A DNA stretch of 64,000 bases from Methylorubrum populi (GTDB taxonomy: Bacteria; Pseudomonadota; Alphaproteobacteria; Rhizobiales; Beijerinckiaceae). The stretch lies in NCBI GenBank assembly GCA_036946625.1, contig JAQIIU010000003.1, positions 569,961-633,960 on the forward strand, read 5' to 3'. Position 1 is the first letter of the stretch; every line of letters starts with the position of its first letter. Positions 15,631 to 24,226 of this stretch are shown here, in pieces. A program made the position numbers and the translations under genes. Under the pieces are notes generated by a model. The model was not told the origin of the DNA, made no database searches, and saw only the letters and a list, made by a program, of their open reading frames with translations.

Positions 15631-16134
15631 TCAGCGCCTCTTGGGCACCTCTTGCAGAAGGGCGCGCACGGCACCGGGCCCGCGCAGGACGACCCGGCGG
15701 CCGGGGAAGCGCTCGACCAGGGCGAGGTTGCGTGCCCGGCGGATGCGGTTCCACGTCGCCGTGTAGCGCAGGAATTCGAAGGTGAGCTGCTCGGGACAGC
15801 CCTCGGGGCCTTCCGGGCGAACCCGCCTCAAGCTCGACAGGGTTCGCCGCAGCACCCGCGCGGTGCAGAGCCAGGCCGGCATGTCGAGGTAGATCACCGT
15901 GTCGGCCCGCGCGAACCGGGGCGCGATCGTGTCCGTATAATTGCCGTCGACCACCCAGGCGGGGAAGGCCACGATCCGCTCGACCTCGGCGCGGAAGGCC
16001 GCGGGCTCGGCCTCGACCCAGCCCGGGCGCCAGCCGTGGCGGGCCCCGAGACGTCGGGCCAGCGTCGATTTCCCGCTGCCCGGAGGCCCGAGGATCACCA
16101 CCCGCCGCGGCGAGGCGTCCGGCGCAGGGGTCAC
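15631..16134 (-). CDS. P-loop NTPase, adenylate-kinase/topology-modulation type
   Basis: 167 residues with a Walker A GPPGSGKSTLARRLG at residues 15-29, WVVDGNYTDTIAPRFARADT and IYLDMPAWLCTARVLRR, which are features of the FlaR/topology-modulation kinase-like family. The real substrate of these proteins is unknown. It starts at a GTG overlapping the metW stop by four bases (GTGA), so it is translationally coupled to metXW. A link to methionine metabolism is inferred from this coupling alone. Confidence 0.8.
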   Translation of the reverse strand: MTPAPDASPRRVVILGPPGSGKSTLARRLGARHGWRPGWVEAEPAAFRAEVERIVAFPAWVVDGNYTDTIAPRFARADTVIYLDMPAWLCTARVLRRTLSSLRRVRPEGPEGCPEQLTFEFLRYTATWNRIRRARNLALVERFPGRRVVLRGPGAVRALLQEVPKRR

Positions 16135-16820
16135 CCCCGCGTCCCGCCGCGCCTCAGCAGGAACACGCCCTGCGCGCCGATCAGGTTCCAGAACCACCAC
16201 GGCATCGAGAAGCGCATCGGCCGTCCCCGCGCGTCGAGGGCGGTGGCCTTCTCGATGCGGGCGCCGACGTCGCGGCACAGGCCGACGAAGTCGCGGATGG
16301 TGCAGTGGTGGATGTTGGGCGTCTCGTACCACGTCTCCGGCATGATCTCGGTGACCGGCATCCGGCCGCGGAAGGCGAGTTCGGCCCGCACCCGCCAGTG
16401 GCCGAAATTCGGGAACGAGATCACGACCTGCCGCCCGATCCGCAGCAGGTGCTCCAGCACGATGCGCGGGTTGCGGGTCGCCTGGATGGTCTGGGACAGG
16501 ACCACCACGTCGAAGGCGTCGTCGGGGTAGTTGGCGAGATCGGTGTCGGCGTCGCCCTGGATCACCGGCAGGCCGCGGGCGAGGCAGGCGTTGACGCCCT
16601 CGCGCGACAGTTCGATGCCGCGTCCGTCGACCCCGCGGCGGTCGCGCAGGAGCGCCAGCAGCGAGCCGTCGCCGCAGCCGATGTCGAGCACGCGCGCGCC
16701 CGGCGGCACGAGGCCGAGCACGACGATGTGGTCGATGCGCGCCGCGCCCTCGCCGCGGGGCAGGGCCTCGGCGGCCTCCCAGGGCGCGCCGGAGGCGGCG
16801 TCGGTGAAGCTCTCGCTCAT
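16131..16820 (-). CDS. metW: Methionine biosynthesis protein MetW
   Basis: 229 residues with a class I methyltransferase-type fold: GARVLDIGCGDGSLLALL (SAM-binding motif I), GIELSREGVNACLARGLPVI, then VVLSQTIQATRNP and ISFPNFGHWRVRAEL, which are diagnostic of MetW. MetW partners with MetX to activate homoserine acetylation. The gene begins 5 bp after the metX stop, the normal metXW arrangement. The start at MSESFTD overlaps no other gene and agrees with the spacing. Confidence 0.93.
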   Translation of the reverse strand: MSESFTDAASGAPWEAAEALPRGEGAARIDHIVVLGLVPPGARVLDIGCGDGSLLALLRDRRGVDGRGIELSREGVNACLARGLPVIQGDADTDLANYPDDAFDVVVLSQTIQATRNPRIVLEHLLRIGRQVVISFPNFGHWRVRAELAFRGRMPVTEIMPETWYETPNIHHCTIRDFVGLCRDVGARIEKATALDARGRPMRFSMPWWFWNLIGAQGVFLLRRGGTRG

Positions 16821-16825
16821 GCGTC

Positions 16826-18043
16826 TCAGACTCCCCGCGCCCGGGCGGCGGCGTCGATGAAGCCGCGGGCGGCGGAGAACATCGCCGGCTCGTCGAGCAG
16901 GAAGGCGTCGTGGCCCTTGTCGCTCTCGACCTCGACGAAGGCGACGGGCGCCGCCACCGCGTTCAGCGCGTGGACGATGGCGCGGGAATCGGCCGTCGGG
17001 AACAGCCAGTCCGAGGTGAAGGACATCACGCAGAAGCGGGTCTTCGAGCCGCGGAAGGCGTTGGCCAGCACGCCGCCATGGTCCTCGGCGAGGTCGAAAT
17101 AGTCCATCGCCCGGGTGAGGTAGAGGTAGGCGTTGGCGTCGAAGCGCTCGACGAAGCTGAGGCCCTGGTGGCGCAGGTAGCTCTCGATCTGGAAGTCGGC
17201 GTTGAAGGAGAAGGTCGGGGCCGCCCGGTTCTGCAGGCGGCGGCCGAACTTGCGGTGCAGGGCCGGCTCGGACAGGTAGGTGATGTGCGCGCCCATCCGC
17301 GCGACGCCGAGGCCCTTGGCCGGCCGGGTGCCGGCTTCGAGATAGCGGCCCTCCTCCCAGGCCGGGTCGGCCATGATCGCCTGCCGGCCGACCTCGTGGA
17401 AGGCGATGTTCTGCGCCGAGTGCCGCGCACCGGTGGCGATGGGCATGGCGGCGAAGACCCGCTCGGGGAAGAGCGAGGCCCATTGCAGCACCTGCATCCC
17501 GCCCATCGAGCCGCCGATGCAGAGGAACAGGTCGGGGATGCCGAGCCGGTCGAGCAGCATGGACTGGGCCCGGACCATGTCGCGGATCGTCACGAGCGGG
17601 AAGTCGAGCCCGTAGGGACGGCCCGTTTCCGGGTTGAGCGAGGCGGGTCCGGTCGAGCCCATGCAGGAGCCGATGACGTTCGAGCAGACGACGAAGTAGC
17701 GGTTCGTATCGACCGGCTTGCCCGGTCCCACCAGCGTTTCCCACCAGCCTGGCTTGCCCGTCACGGGGTGGGGTTGCGCGAAATGCTGGTCGCCGGTGAG
17801 GGCGTGGCAGATCAGCACCGCGTTCGAGCGCTCGGCGTTGAGGGTGCCGGCGGTCTGGTAGGCGATCTGGAACGGACCGAGCCGGGCGCCGGAATCCATG
17901 GCGAGCGGCTCGTCGGCGGAGAACGGCATCACGGGGCTGCGCGGATCGGAGGACGGGGAGGCTTCGGCCCCCGCCCGGCGCAGGTCTTCGCGCGGGGTGG
18001 TCCCGGCGCCGCGCTCGGCGTTTGAGGTGAGGGTGGAATCCAT
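16826..18043 (-). CDS. metX: Homoserine O-acetyltransferase
   Basis: Transfers an acetyl group from acetyl-CoA to homoserine, the first step of methionine synthesis. 405 residues, alpha/beta-hydrolase fold: [33 protein letters not shown], then the nucleophile elbow [19 protein letters not shown] (catalytic Asp region) and [10 protein letters not shown] (catalytic His). The first 40 residues are a variable, low-complexity leader. metW and a P-loop NTPase follow in one operon. No SAM-II riboswitch could be recognised upstream, although alphaproteobacterial metX genes often have one. Confidence 0.93.
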   Translation of the reverse strand: MDSTLTSNAERGAGTTPREDLRRAGAEASPSSDPRSPVMPFSADEPLAMDSGARLGPFQIAYQTAGTLNAERSNAVLICHALTGDQHFAQPHPVTGKPGWWETLVGPGKPVDTNRYFVVCSNVIGSCMGSTGPASLNPETGRPYGLDFPLVTIRDMVRAQSMLLDRLGIPDLFLCIGGSMGGMQVLQWASLFPERVFAAMPIATGARHSAQNIAFHEVGRQAIMADPAWEEGRYLEAGTRPAKGLGVARMGAHITYLSEPALHRKFGRRLQNRAAPTFSFNADFQIESYLRHQGLSFVERFDANAYLYLTRAMDYFDLAEDHGGVLANAFRGSKTRFCVMSFTSDWLFPTADSRAIVHALNAVAAPVAFVEVESDKGHDAFLLDEPAMFSAARGFIDAAARARGV

Positions 18044-18542
18044 CGCGTGTCCCGGGCACCGGCCCCGCAGCGGCCCGGCACCGACATGTCGCGCCGGCAT
18101 CACGGGCGGCCTCGCGTGACGATGCGCCCGCATGACGCCGCATGACTTGGCCGGCTGACGACAGGAGGTAATGTGCGGGCCTTCGGGCGTCAACGCGTTG
18201 CGGGCGCACGGTCGGACGGCGGCGTTCGAGGGCGCGCATGCCTTCGCCATGGCCCTTCACCCTGGGGTTTTCCTTCTGCCCGCGCGGCGGCGGGGTCTCC
18301 GCCGGATGCAGCGATCCCGACCATCGCTCCAAGCCCCGCCACCTCCAAGCCCCACCACTCGGTATGGCGCCGGCCGGAACGCCCTGCGGCGGTTCGTCTT
18401 CGCGGCAGCCGGACGCGTTCCGTGCTATCGATTGCGCACGATTGATTGTTTCGGCCGATCGCCCTTGCAGACCGCCCGTGCCGAGGGAGTCCGCCTCCCG
18501 GGGACGCGAGCGGGCCGCCCGCCCCATTCGGAGACCCTGCCC
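18044..18542. other. Divergent intergenic region between metX and msrB
   Basis: About 500 bp. It must contain the metX promoter (minus) and the msrB promoter (plus). A strong AGGAGGT followed by ATG at 18171 opens a plus-strand frame that stays open into msrB. The intervening 120 codons are Arg/Pro-rich and look non-coding. No riboswitch, repeat or tRNA is seen. Confidence 0.5.
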
Positions 18543-19043
18543 ATGAACCGCCGCCAGACCCTGCGTGCCGGCGCCTCGCTGCTGGGCCTCTTCGCGGGCT
18601 CGCGCCTGATGGAAACGGTCGCGGGCCCCGCCCGCGCCGCCGGCTTCGAGGTCGAGCGCTCCGAGGCCGCGTGGCGTAGCCTGCTGTCGCCCGCCGCCTA
18701 CGCGGTGCTGCGCGAGCACGGCACCGAGCGGGCGCATACCAGCCCGCTCGACGGCGAGAAGCGCCCCGGACGCTTCGTCTGCGCCGGCTGCGACCTGCCG
18801 CTGTTCGCCTCGCAGACCAAGTTCGACAGCGGCACCGGCTGGCCGAGCTTCTTCGAACCCCTGCCCGGCGCGGTCGGCACGCAGGTCGACACCGCCTACG
18901 GCCTGCGGCGCACGGAGGTGCATTGCCGCCGCTGCGGCGGCCATCTCGGCCACGTGTTCGAGGACGGCCCGAGGCCCACCGGCCTGCGCTACTGCATGAA
19001 CGGCGTCTCCCTGCGCTTCGAGCCCGCCGCCGGACCGGCCTGA
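18543..19043 (+). CDS. msrB: Peptide-methionine (R)-S-oxide reductase MsrB, exported
   Basis: Repairs methionine-R-sulfoxide in proteins. 166 residues with a Tat-like or Sec leader (MNRRQTLRAGASLLGLFAGS). Zinc ligands are GRFVCAGCDLPLF and VHCRRCGGHLGHVFEDG, with SGTGWPSFFEPL and the C-terminal RYCMNGVSLRF carrying the catalytic Cys. The leader suggests a periplasmic location. The start at 18543 is supported by the leader; the frame is open further upstream. msrA follows 12 bp downstream, so both diastereomer reductases are co-expressed. Confidence 0.92.
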   Translation: MNRRQTLRAGASLLGLFAGSRLMETVAGPARAAGFEVERSEAAWRSLLSPAAYAVLREHGTERAHTSPLDGEKRPGRFVCAGCDLPLFASQTKFDSGTGWPSFFEPLPGAVGTQVDTAYGLRRTEVHCRRCGGHLGHVFEDGPRPTGLRYCMNGVSLRFEPAAGPA

Positions 19044-19055
19044 CACGAGGATCCC

Positions 19056-19769
19056 ATGACCGCGACGCCCGAACGCTTCCGCCCGCGCACGCCGCTCCTG
19101 CTCGGCGGCCTCGCCCTCATCGCCTGCGCGAGCCTGCCGCCGGCGTCCGCGGAGGGGGCCGGGCAGCGCCTGCCCGAAGCGGCCATGATCGCGAGAGAAG
19201 GTTCGGGCCTGCGGACCGCGACCTTCGCCGGCGGCTGCTTCTGGGGCGTGCAGGGCGTGTTCCAGCACGTGAAGGGCGTGACGAACGCGGTCTCCGGCTA
19301 TGCCGGCGGCCATCGGGCGAGCGCCCGCTACGAGCAGGTCGGCACCGGCCGCACCGGGCATGCGGAGGCGGTGCAGGTCACCTACGACCCGTCGGCGATC
19401 CGCTACGACGAGCTTCTGCGGATCTTCTTCTCGGTGGCGCTCGATCCGACCGAGGTGAACCGGCAGGGCCCGGATACCGGCCCGCAATACCGCTCGGCGA
19501 TCTTCCCGGCGGACGAGAGCCAGGCGAGGGTGGCCCGGGCCTACATCGCCCAACTCGACGGGGCGAAGGTCTTCCCGAAGCCCATCGCCACCCGGATCGA
19601 GTCCGGCGCCTTCTATCCGGCGGAAGGCTACCACCAGGACTTCATGGCCCTGCATCCGGACAACGGCTACATCGTCGTCAACGACGCGCCGAAGCTGCGG
19701 GATCTCAAGGCGCTGTTCCCCGAGCGGGCGAACGCCCAGCCGGTGCTGGTGGGCCGCCCGCCGGCTTGA
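19056..19769 (+). CDS. msrA: Peptide-methionine (S)-S-oxide reductase MsrA, exported
   Basis: Reduces methionine-S-sulfoxide. 237 residues: N-terminal signal (LLLGGLALIACASLPPASAE), catalytic motif FAGGCFWGVQGVF, then SGYAGGHRASARYEQVGTGR, TGHAEAVQVTYDPS, DTGPQYRSAIF and AEGYHQDFM, all classical MsrA blocks. It pairs with the adjacent msrB, forming an envelope methionine-repair unit. Confidence 0.95.
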   Translation: MTATPERFRPRTPLLLGGLALIACASLPPASAEGAGQRLPEAAMIAREGSGLRTATFAGGCFWGVQGVFQHVKGVTNAVSGYAGGHRASARYEQVGTGRTGHAEAVQVTYDPSAIRYDELLRIFFSVALDPTEVNRQGPDTGPQYRSAIFPADESQARVARAYIAQLDGAKVFPKPIATRIESGAFYPAEGYHQDFMALHPDNGYIVVNDAPKLRDLKALFPERANAQPVLVGRPPA

Positions 19770-19812
19770 GCGGCTTCCCCCCCCCTCCCTGTGAAGGGAG
19801 GGGGGACCGCGA

Positions 19813-20310
19813 TCACGCCTTCTCGGGCGCGACCTGCTCCAGGCCGCCGACATGGCGCTGGGCGTAGAGCGGCAGGCCGATCTGGCCGATCAGGTCGAGC
19901 TGCGTCTCGAGGAAGTCGATGTGACCCTCCTCGTCCTCGGCCAGATCCTCGAACAGCCGCTTGGAAACCCGATCGTTGATCGAGTCGCAGTACTTGGCGG
20001 CTTCGAGATAGAGCGAGCGCGCCTCGTTCTCGGCGGCGAGGTCGCATTCGATGATCTCCTGCACGTTCTGGCCGATCCGCAGCGGATCGAGCTCCTGCAG
20101 GTTCGGGAAGCCGTCGAGGAACAGGATGCGGTCGATGAACCGGTCGGCGTGGTTCATCTCCTCGATCGATTCCTTGCGCCAGAACTTGGCGAGGTCGACG
20201 TAGCCCCAGTCGTTCAGCAGGCGGAAGTGGAGCCAGTACTGGTTGACCGCCGTCAGCTCGCTGCGCAGGCCGCGGTTGAGATATTCGATGACCTTGGCGT
20301 CGCCCTTCAT
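19813..20310 (-). CDS. bfr: Bacterioferritin
   Basis: 165 residues, close to the usual 155-165 of the iron-storage 24-mer. Ferroxidase ligands are visible: [30 protein letters not shown] (with the ExxH pair), and [15 protein letters not shown]. The haem-ligand Met is in IEEMNHADR or nearby. It starts 44 bp after the bfd stop on the same strand, a typical pair in which Bfd reduces Bfr to release iron. Confidence 0.95.
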   Translation of the reverse strand: MKGDAKVIEYLNRGLRSELTAVNQYWLHFRLLNDWGYVDLAKFWRKESIEEMNHADRFIDRILFLDGFPNLQELDPLRIGQNVQEIIECDLAAENEARSLYLEAAKYCDSINDRVSKRLFEDLAEDEEGHIDFLETQLDLIGQIGLPLYAQRHVGGLEQVAPEKA

Positions 20311-20354
20311 CCGCCTCTCTCCTCGTGAGGCGTCGGGACGAACGGACGGTCGTC

Positions 20355-20642
20355 TCAGGCTGCGACGCCCTCGGGCTCCCTTGTAGTTTGGAATGATCCC
20401 AAACTGCAAGACACCTCGCAGGGGGCCGAACAGGCATGGCCGCCATGCGCGGCGGTATGGGCCTGCGCCTCGTCGAGCGTCTTGCGCAGGATCGAGCGGA
20501 TGGTGCGGGCGCAGCGCCCGCATTTCGCGCTGCAGCCGAGGCAGCCGTAGACCTGGGCCGGGGTGCGGGGACAGCCCGGTCCCGGCTGCAGGCACGCGCG
20601 GACCTGTCCGTCGGAGAGGACGTTGCAAGAGCAGACGATCAT
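20355..20642 (-). CDS. bfd: Bacterioferritin-associated ferredoxin
   Basis: 95 residues beginning [18 protein letters not shown], with the second cysteine pair in [17 protein letters not shown]. The CxC...CxxC pattern binds a [2Fe-2S] cluster. Bfd donates electrons to bacterioferritin, whose gene is next downstream. The C-terminal tail with three further cysteines ([11 protein letters not shown]) is longer than the E. coli protein. Confidence 0.9.
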   Translation of the reverse strand: MIVCSCNVLSDGQVRACLQPGPGCPRTPAQVYGCLGCSAKCGRCARTIRSILRKTLDEAQAHTAAHGGHACSAPCEVSCSLGSFQTTREPEGVAA

Positions 20643-20785
20643 GCGGGCTATCGCAAACCTGTCGTGCCTGTCGAAGAAGCCGGACCCCGAGGAGAGCCGA
20701 CCGGAGCCCGAAGCCTTCCGATCATTCGCGCCGCTCAAGACCACCGGAAACCGGCCGTTTTGGGGCGGGCGCAGATTAGAACGAT

Positions 20786-20805
20786 TGAAAAGATCAAGCT
20801 TTTCA
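20786..20805 (-). promoter_or_regulatory. Inverted repeat upstream of bfd-bfr, candidate iron-response operator
   Basis: TGAAAAG, six bases, CTTTTCA, about 145 bp before bfd. It overlaps an A/T-rich TTAGAACGATTGAAAA stretch that resembles Irr-type iron control elements. The rest of 20643-20992 has no gene. Placement suits iron regulation of the bfd-bfr pair; recognition by Irr or Fur is only inferred. Confidence 0.35.
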
Positions 20806-20992
20806 GCAATTTAGCGGCCCAAGCGGCCTCTGGCAACTCCAGAAGGGTTCGATCGAACACGGCGCGCGTCTCCGCCGCGGACGGCTTCCGCCCCGCCCGA
20901 CAGCCCCATGGCCGGGATCGCGCCCGGTCGAAACTCTTCATCGGCCACGCGAAAATCCGCCGCGACGGGCCGGCGGCGCGGACGGGGCCCGT

Positions 20993-21856
20993 TCAGTGCG
21001 CCATCAGCACCGGCACGGTCGCGTGCGACAGGATGTGGCTGGTCGGCCCGCCGAAGATCATCTGGCGCAGGCGGCTCTGGGTGTAGGCGCCCTTGATCAG
21101 GAGGTCGCAGCCGAACGATTCGGCGGTGTCGAGGTAGAGTTCACCCGGCGTGCGGCGACCGGCGGGCAGCGCCTTGTGCCCGGCCTCGATCCCTTCGCAG
21201 GCGAGCGCACGGGCCACGTCCTCGGCGCTGGGCCCCGGCACCATGCCGCCCTCGGCGCTGAGCACGAGGACGCGCCGGGCGCGGCGCAGGAACGGCATGG
21301 CGAAGGCGACGGCCCGCGCCGTCTCGGTCGAGCCGTTCCAGGCGATCAGCACCGCCTCGCCGAGGCAGGACGGGGCGGTGGGCGGCGCCAGGACGATCGG
21401 CCGCCCGCTCTCGAACAGGGCGGTCTCGAAGGTGGTCATGCGCGGCGCGCCGTCGTCGGGGCCGGGCCGGCCGACGACGGTGGCCGAGAACAGCCGCGCG
21501 TACTGGCCGAGGAAGGCGTCGCCCGGCGGCACGTCGGGCTGCCAGCGGTAGCGGGGGCCGGCATTGGCCGCCGCGTCCGGGGCGATGGAGGCGCCGGGCT
21601 CGCGCCGGGGCAGGCCGGCGGCCTCCATCGCCGCCACGAAGCGCCGGCCCGCATCCTGTGCCTCGGCCTGGTCGGCCTCCTCGTCGCGCAGCCACGTCAT
21701 GCCGCCGACCATGTCGACGGGGACGTATTCGGCGAGCGCCGGGCGTAAGGACACGCCCTCGATCAGGCTGCCGAAGCGGCGCGCCACCAGCACCGCCGTG
21801 TCGAACACCGAGGGCAGGGCGTCGTGGAGGGTGACCGGAACGAGCAGGGTCTTCAT
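20993..21856 (-). CDS. Universal stress protein (UspA, tandem-domain length)
   Basis: 287 residues. The N-terminal part (LLVPVTLHDALPSVFDTAVL) is a degenerate Usp domain. The C-terminal part has VLIAWNGSTETARAVAFAMP and LLIKGAYTQSRLRQMIFGGP, then SHILSHATVPVLMAH, the usual Usp ATP-binding/ending motif GxxGxS-like with G(x)9G(S/T). Cytoplasmic stress or persistence role; the exact function is unknown. Confidence 0.88.
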   Translation of the reverse strand: MKTLLVPVTLHDALPSVFDTAVLVARRFGSLIEGVSLRPALAEYVPVDMVGGMTWLRDEEADQAEAQDAGRRFVAAMEAAGLPRREPGASIAPDAAANAGPRYRWQPDVPPGDAFLGQYARLFSATVVGRPGPDDGAPRMTTFETALFESGRPIVLAPPTAPSCLGEAVLIAWNGSTETARAVAFAMPFLRRARRVLVLSAEGGMVPGPSAEDVARALACEGIEAGHKALPAGRRTPGELYLDTAESFGCDLLIKGAYTQSRLRQMIFGGPTSHILSHATVPVLMAH

Positions 21857-21958
21857 GGCCGGCCTCCGAGGCGTGCGAGGAACGCTGTGCGTGACAGGCG
21901 GAGGCTAGAGCGAAACCGCACGGCGGAAAACCGCTCCCCACGGCGCCGCCCCCAGCCC

Positions 21959-23221
21959 TTATGTCTCCGGGCGCGCGGCACTTTTCGTGCCGGGCACGGA
22001 GGAGACGGCGCGGTCGAGCCGGCGGCGAACGCGGCGGGTCAGAGGCCGCTCGACGAGGCGGTGGGCGAGAAGCGCCGCGGGCAGGGTCAGCGCGACCATC
22101 AGGATCAGGCTCGGCCAGGGTCCGAGGAGGGGGGCGAGGCCGCTGCGCAGCAGGATCTCGCGGACCCCGCGCAGGACGAAGGGATGCAGCAGGTAGAGGG
22201 CGTAGGAGGCATCGCCCAGCCGCTCCGCGAGGGCGAGAGCATCGTCCCGAAAGGTGGCTGCCGGCTTGTCTGAAAAGACGATGCAGAAACAAGAGTTTCG
22301 AGCATCGTCCTGGATCCGGTATCCAGGACGATGCTCGAGCGCCCGGGCGCCCGCGCCGTGGGAGGGGCCGGGCCTGTCCCGCCCGAACACCGCCGCCGCG
22401 ACGAGGAGCGCGGCGGGCAGGCCCCAGGCGAGGAACCGCAGCGACGGCTCGGCCGGCGCCGCGGCGAGCCCCGCCACCCCGGCGGCGGCGAGCGCGAGCC
22501 GGCCGAGGCCGCCCAGGCGAACCCCTTCGGCCCGGGCCAGGGCGAGACCGGCCCCGAAGGCGAATTCGAGGACGATCGGATCGGACCAGAAGGCGAGGGG
22601 GACCGGGAGACCGGGGATCAGCCGGCCGACCCCGACGCCGAGCGCGAGCGCGCCCGCGAGCCACGCCACCGCCCCGCGCCGGGTGAGGCCCAGACCGAGG
22701 GCGAAGAGTCCGTAGAAGGCCATCTCGTAGTTCAGGGTCCAGCCGAGCCCGTAGAGCGGCAGCACCGCCCCGTCGGCCCGCGCCGCCGGCCAGAACAGGA
22801 ACGAGGCCAGGGAATGGGCCCAGCCCGGGCGGCCGCCCTCGCCGCCGAGCAGGGCCGGTGCCGCGAGGCCGAGAGCGAGGTAGAGCCCGCTCACCAGCCA
22901 GTAGAGCGGCGCGAGGCGGGCGAGGCGGTGGGCGAGGAAGCGGCCCCGCGCCCCGGGCTGCCCGTAGAGCGGGCCGGCGGCGTGGACGATGATGAAGCCG
23001 GAGACGACGAAGAAGACGTCGACCCCCGCCGGCCAGGGCAGCCAATCGCCGGGGACGAAGCCGGTTCCCGTGCGTCCGGCCAGGATCGCGGCCTCGTTCT
23101 GCCCGTGGTGAATCACGACGAGCAGTGCGGCGAAGGCGCGGAGCGCCTGCACGAGGACCAGTTTTCCCCGGATGGGGTCCGATGCAAAAAGCCTAGTCAA
23201 ATTCGGGGAACCAGACAGCAA
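21959..23221 (-). CDS. Acyltransferase family 3 membrane protein with an in-frame palindromic insert
   Basis: 420 residues and about ten hydrophobic helices. LVQALRAFAALLVVIHHGQN and GVDVFFVVSGFIIVHAAG are the conserved N-terminal blocks with the catalytic His, and HRLARLAPLYWLVSGLYLAL follows. Members such as OafA/ExoZ acetylate polysaccharides. Residues about 293-325 (ALEHRPGYRIQDDARNSC and following) match no family segment. They are encoded by a repeat with an 18-bp-arm hairpin inserted without breaking the frame, in the loop before the final helices (LGDASYALYLLHPF). The protein may still fold. Confidence 0.85.
   Translation of the reverse strand: MLSGSPNLTRLFASDPIRGKLVLVQALRAFAALLVVIHHGQNEAAILAGRTGTGFVPGDWLPWPAGVDVFFVVSGFIIVHAAGPLYGQPGARGRFLAHRLARLAPLYWLVSGLYLALGLAAPALLGGEGGRPGWAHSLASFLFWPAARADGAVLPLYGLGWTLNYEMAFYGLFALGLGLTRRGAVAWLAGALALGVGVGRLIPGLPVPLAFWSDPIVLEFAFGAGLALARAEGVRLGGLGRLALAAAGVAGLAAAPAEPSLRFLAWGLPAALLVAAAVFGRDRPGPSHGAGARALEHRPGYRIQDDARNSCFCIVFSDKPAATFRDDALALAERLGDASYALYLLHPFVLRGVREILLRSGLAPLLGPWPSLILMVALTLPAALLAHRLVERPLTRRVRRRLDRAVSSVPGTKSAARPET
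22298..22338. repeat. Perfect hairpin (18-bp arms) within the acyltransferase gene
   Basis: TCGAGCATCGTCCTGGAT, loop CCGGT, ATCCAGGACGATGCTCGA. A related ACGATG/AGCATCGTC sequence at 22235-22297 probably belongs to the same inserted element. The coding frame stays open throughout. Confidence 0.85.
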
Positions 23222-23322
23222 GGTCGCCGTTGTCGCGTCGAAGTGATCTTCGCGGCCTCGACCGGTCCATCCGGGCGTCGAGGCCAGTTGGTATGTCGGC
23301 CATCCGATATCAGAGGTTCCTT

Positions 23323-24033
23323 ATGTTGAAGAAATACGCTGCTGCGTCCGCTCTCGTCGTCGCCATGGCGACCCCCGCTTTCGCCCAGGTCGGCGGCGAT
23401 TTCCGCCTGGATGCCATGCAGGCGAATGCCTTCGAGATCCAGTCCGCTCAGATCGCGCTCCAGAAGAGCCGCAACCCGTCGGTGCGGGCCTATGCCCGCG
23501 AGGCGCTGCGTGACCATCAGGCCGCCAACGTCGCCCTGGCCGGCGGCGAGCGCAACTACGCCGCCGCCCGTCAGGCCGGTCCCGGCGGTGTGGTCGGCGG
23601 TCTGGTCGAGGCTCCGCTCGCCATCGCCGGCGGCGCGGTCGGCGCGGCCACGGGCGTGGCGACCGGCGTGGTCGGCGGCACCCTGCAGGGCGGCCCGGTC
23701 GGCGGCATCGAGGGCATCGGCACCGGCCTGAGCAACGGCGCGACCGCCGGCGCCCGCGCCTTCGACGTCGACACCACCGCGGGCACCACGGTCGTGCAGC
23801 CGAACCCGCAGCAGCAGCAGATGCTGGCCGAGCTGAACGCCACCCCGCCCGGCGCCCGCTTCGACCGTCTCTACGGCCGCCAGCAGGTGATGGCCCACCA
23901 GATGTCGATCGGCATGACCCAGTCCTACGCCCAGGGCGGCCCGAACCCGGCCCTGCGCAACTACGCCCAGCAGGCCCTGCCGGTGCTGCAGCAGCACTAC
24001 GCCCAGGCCCAGCGCCTCCCGGGCGCCCGCTGA
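23323..24033 (+). CDS. DUF4142 exported protein
   Basis: 236 residues: signal peptide MLKKYAAASALVVAMATPAF (AFA/Q cleavage), then DAMQANAFEIQSAQIALQKS, AYAREALRDHQAANVALAG, a helical DUF4142 pattern of ferritin-like character. A long Gly-rich linker (GVVGGLVEAPLAIAGGAVGA and following) and a second helical part (LYGRQQVMAHQMSIGMTQSY) complete it. The Gly stretch splits the domain, which is unusual. Function unknown; relatives are stress-related envelope proteins. A strong terminator follows. Confidence 0.8.
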   Translation: MLKKYAAASALVVAMATPAFAQVGGDFRLDAMQANAFEIQSAQIALQKSRNPSVRAYAREALRDHQAANVALAGGERNYAAARQAGPGGVVGGLVEAPLAIAGGAVGAATGVATGVVGGTLQGGPVGGIEGIGTGLSNGATAGARAFDVDTTAGTTVVQPNPQQQQMLAELNATPPGARFDRLYGRQQVMAHQMSIGMTQSYAQGGPNPALRNYAQQALPVLQQHYAQAQRLPGAR

Positions 24034-24067
24034 GGCGGGCACGGACATCCACCATCGATCGTGAGAG

Positions 24068-24093
24068 CGGCGGGCCGAAAGGCCCGCCGTTTT
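24068..24093 (+). terminator. Rho-independent terminator after the DUF4142 gene
   Basis: CGGCGGGCC, GAAA tetraloop, GGCCCGCCG, then TTTT. It lies 35 bp after the stop. Confidence 0.9.
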
Positions 24094-24165
24094 CGCGTTG
24101 GGGTACGTGGCAGGTCGCACCGCTTCCGTCCCCTTGCCGGGGGAATCGACGCGGGTCCCGACACG

Positions 24166-24197
24166 AAAAGGCGCCCCCGAAGGTTTTCGGGGGCGCC
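24166..24197 (-). terminator. Rho-independent terminator after the carbonic anhydrase gene
   Basis: Twelve-bp stem GGCGCCCCCGAA/TTCGGGGGCGCC with a 4-base loop; on the minus strand it is followed by TTTT. It sits 30 bp beyond the carbonic anhydrase stop. Confidence 0.9.
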
Positions 24198-24226
24198 GTG
24201 ACAGTTCGTCGGGGAAGAGGCGGTCC

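Noticed and set aside
18044..18250. SAM-II riboswitch upstream of metX
   Set aside because: Expected in alphaproteobacteria, but the minus-strand sequence before metX is G+C-rich and lacks the A/T-rich pseudoknot pairs and the conserved core of SAM-II.
16131..19853. A 1240-codon minus-strand frame ending in MetW
   Set aside because: Only the last 229 codons are MetW; the rest is antisense of msrA and msrB or an out-of-frame reading of metX.
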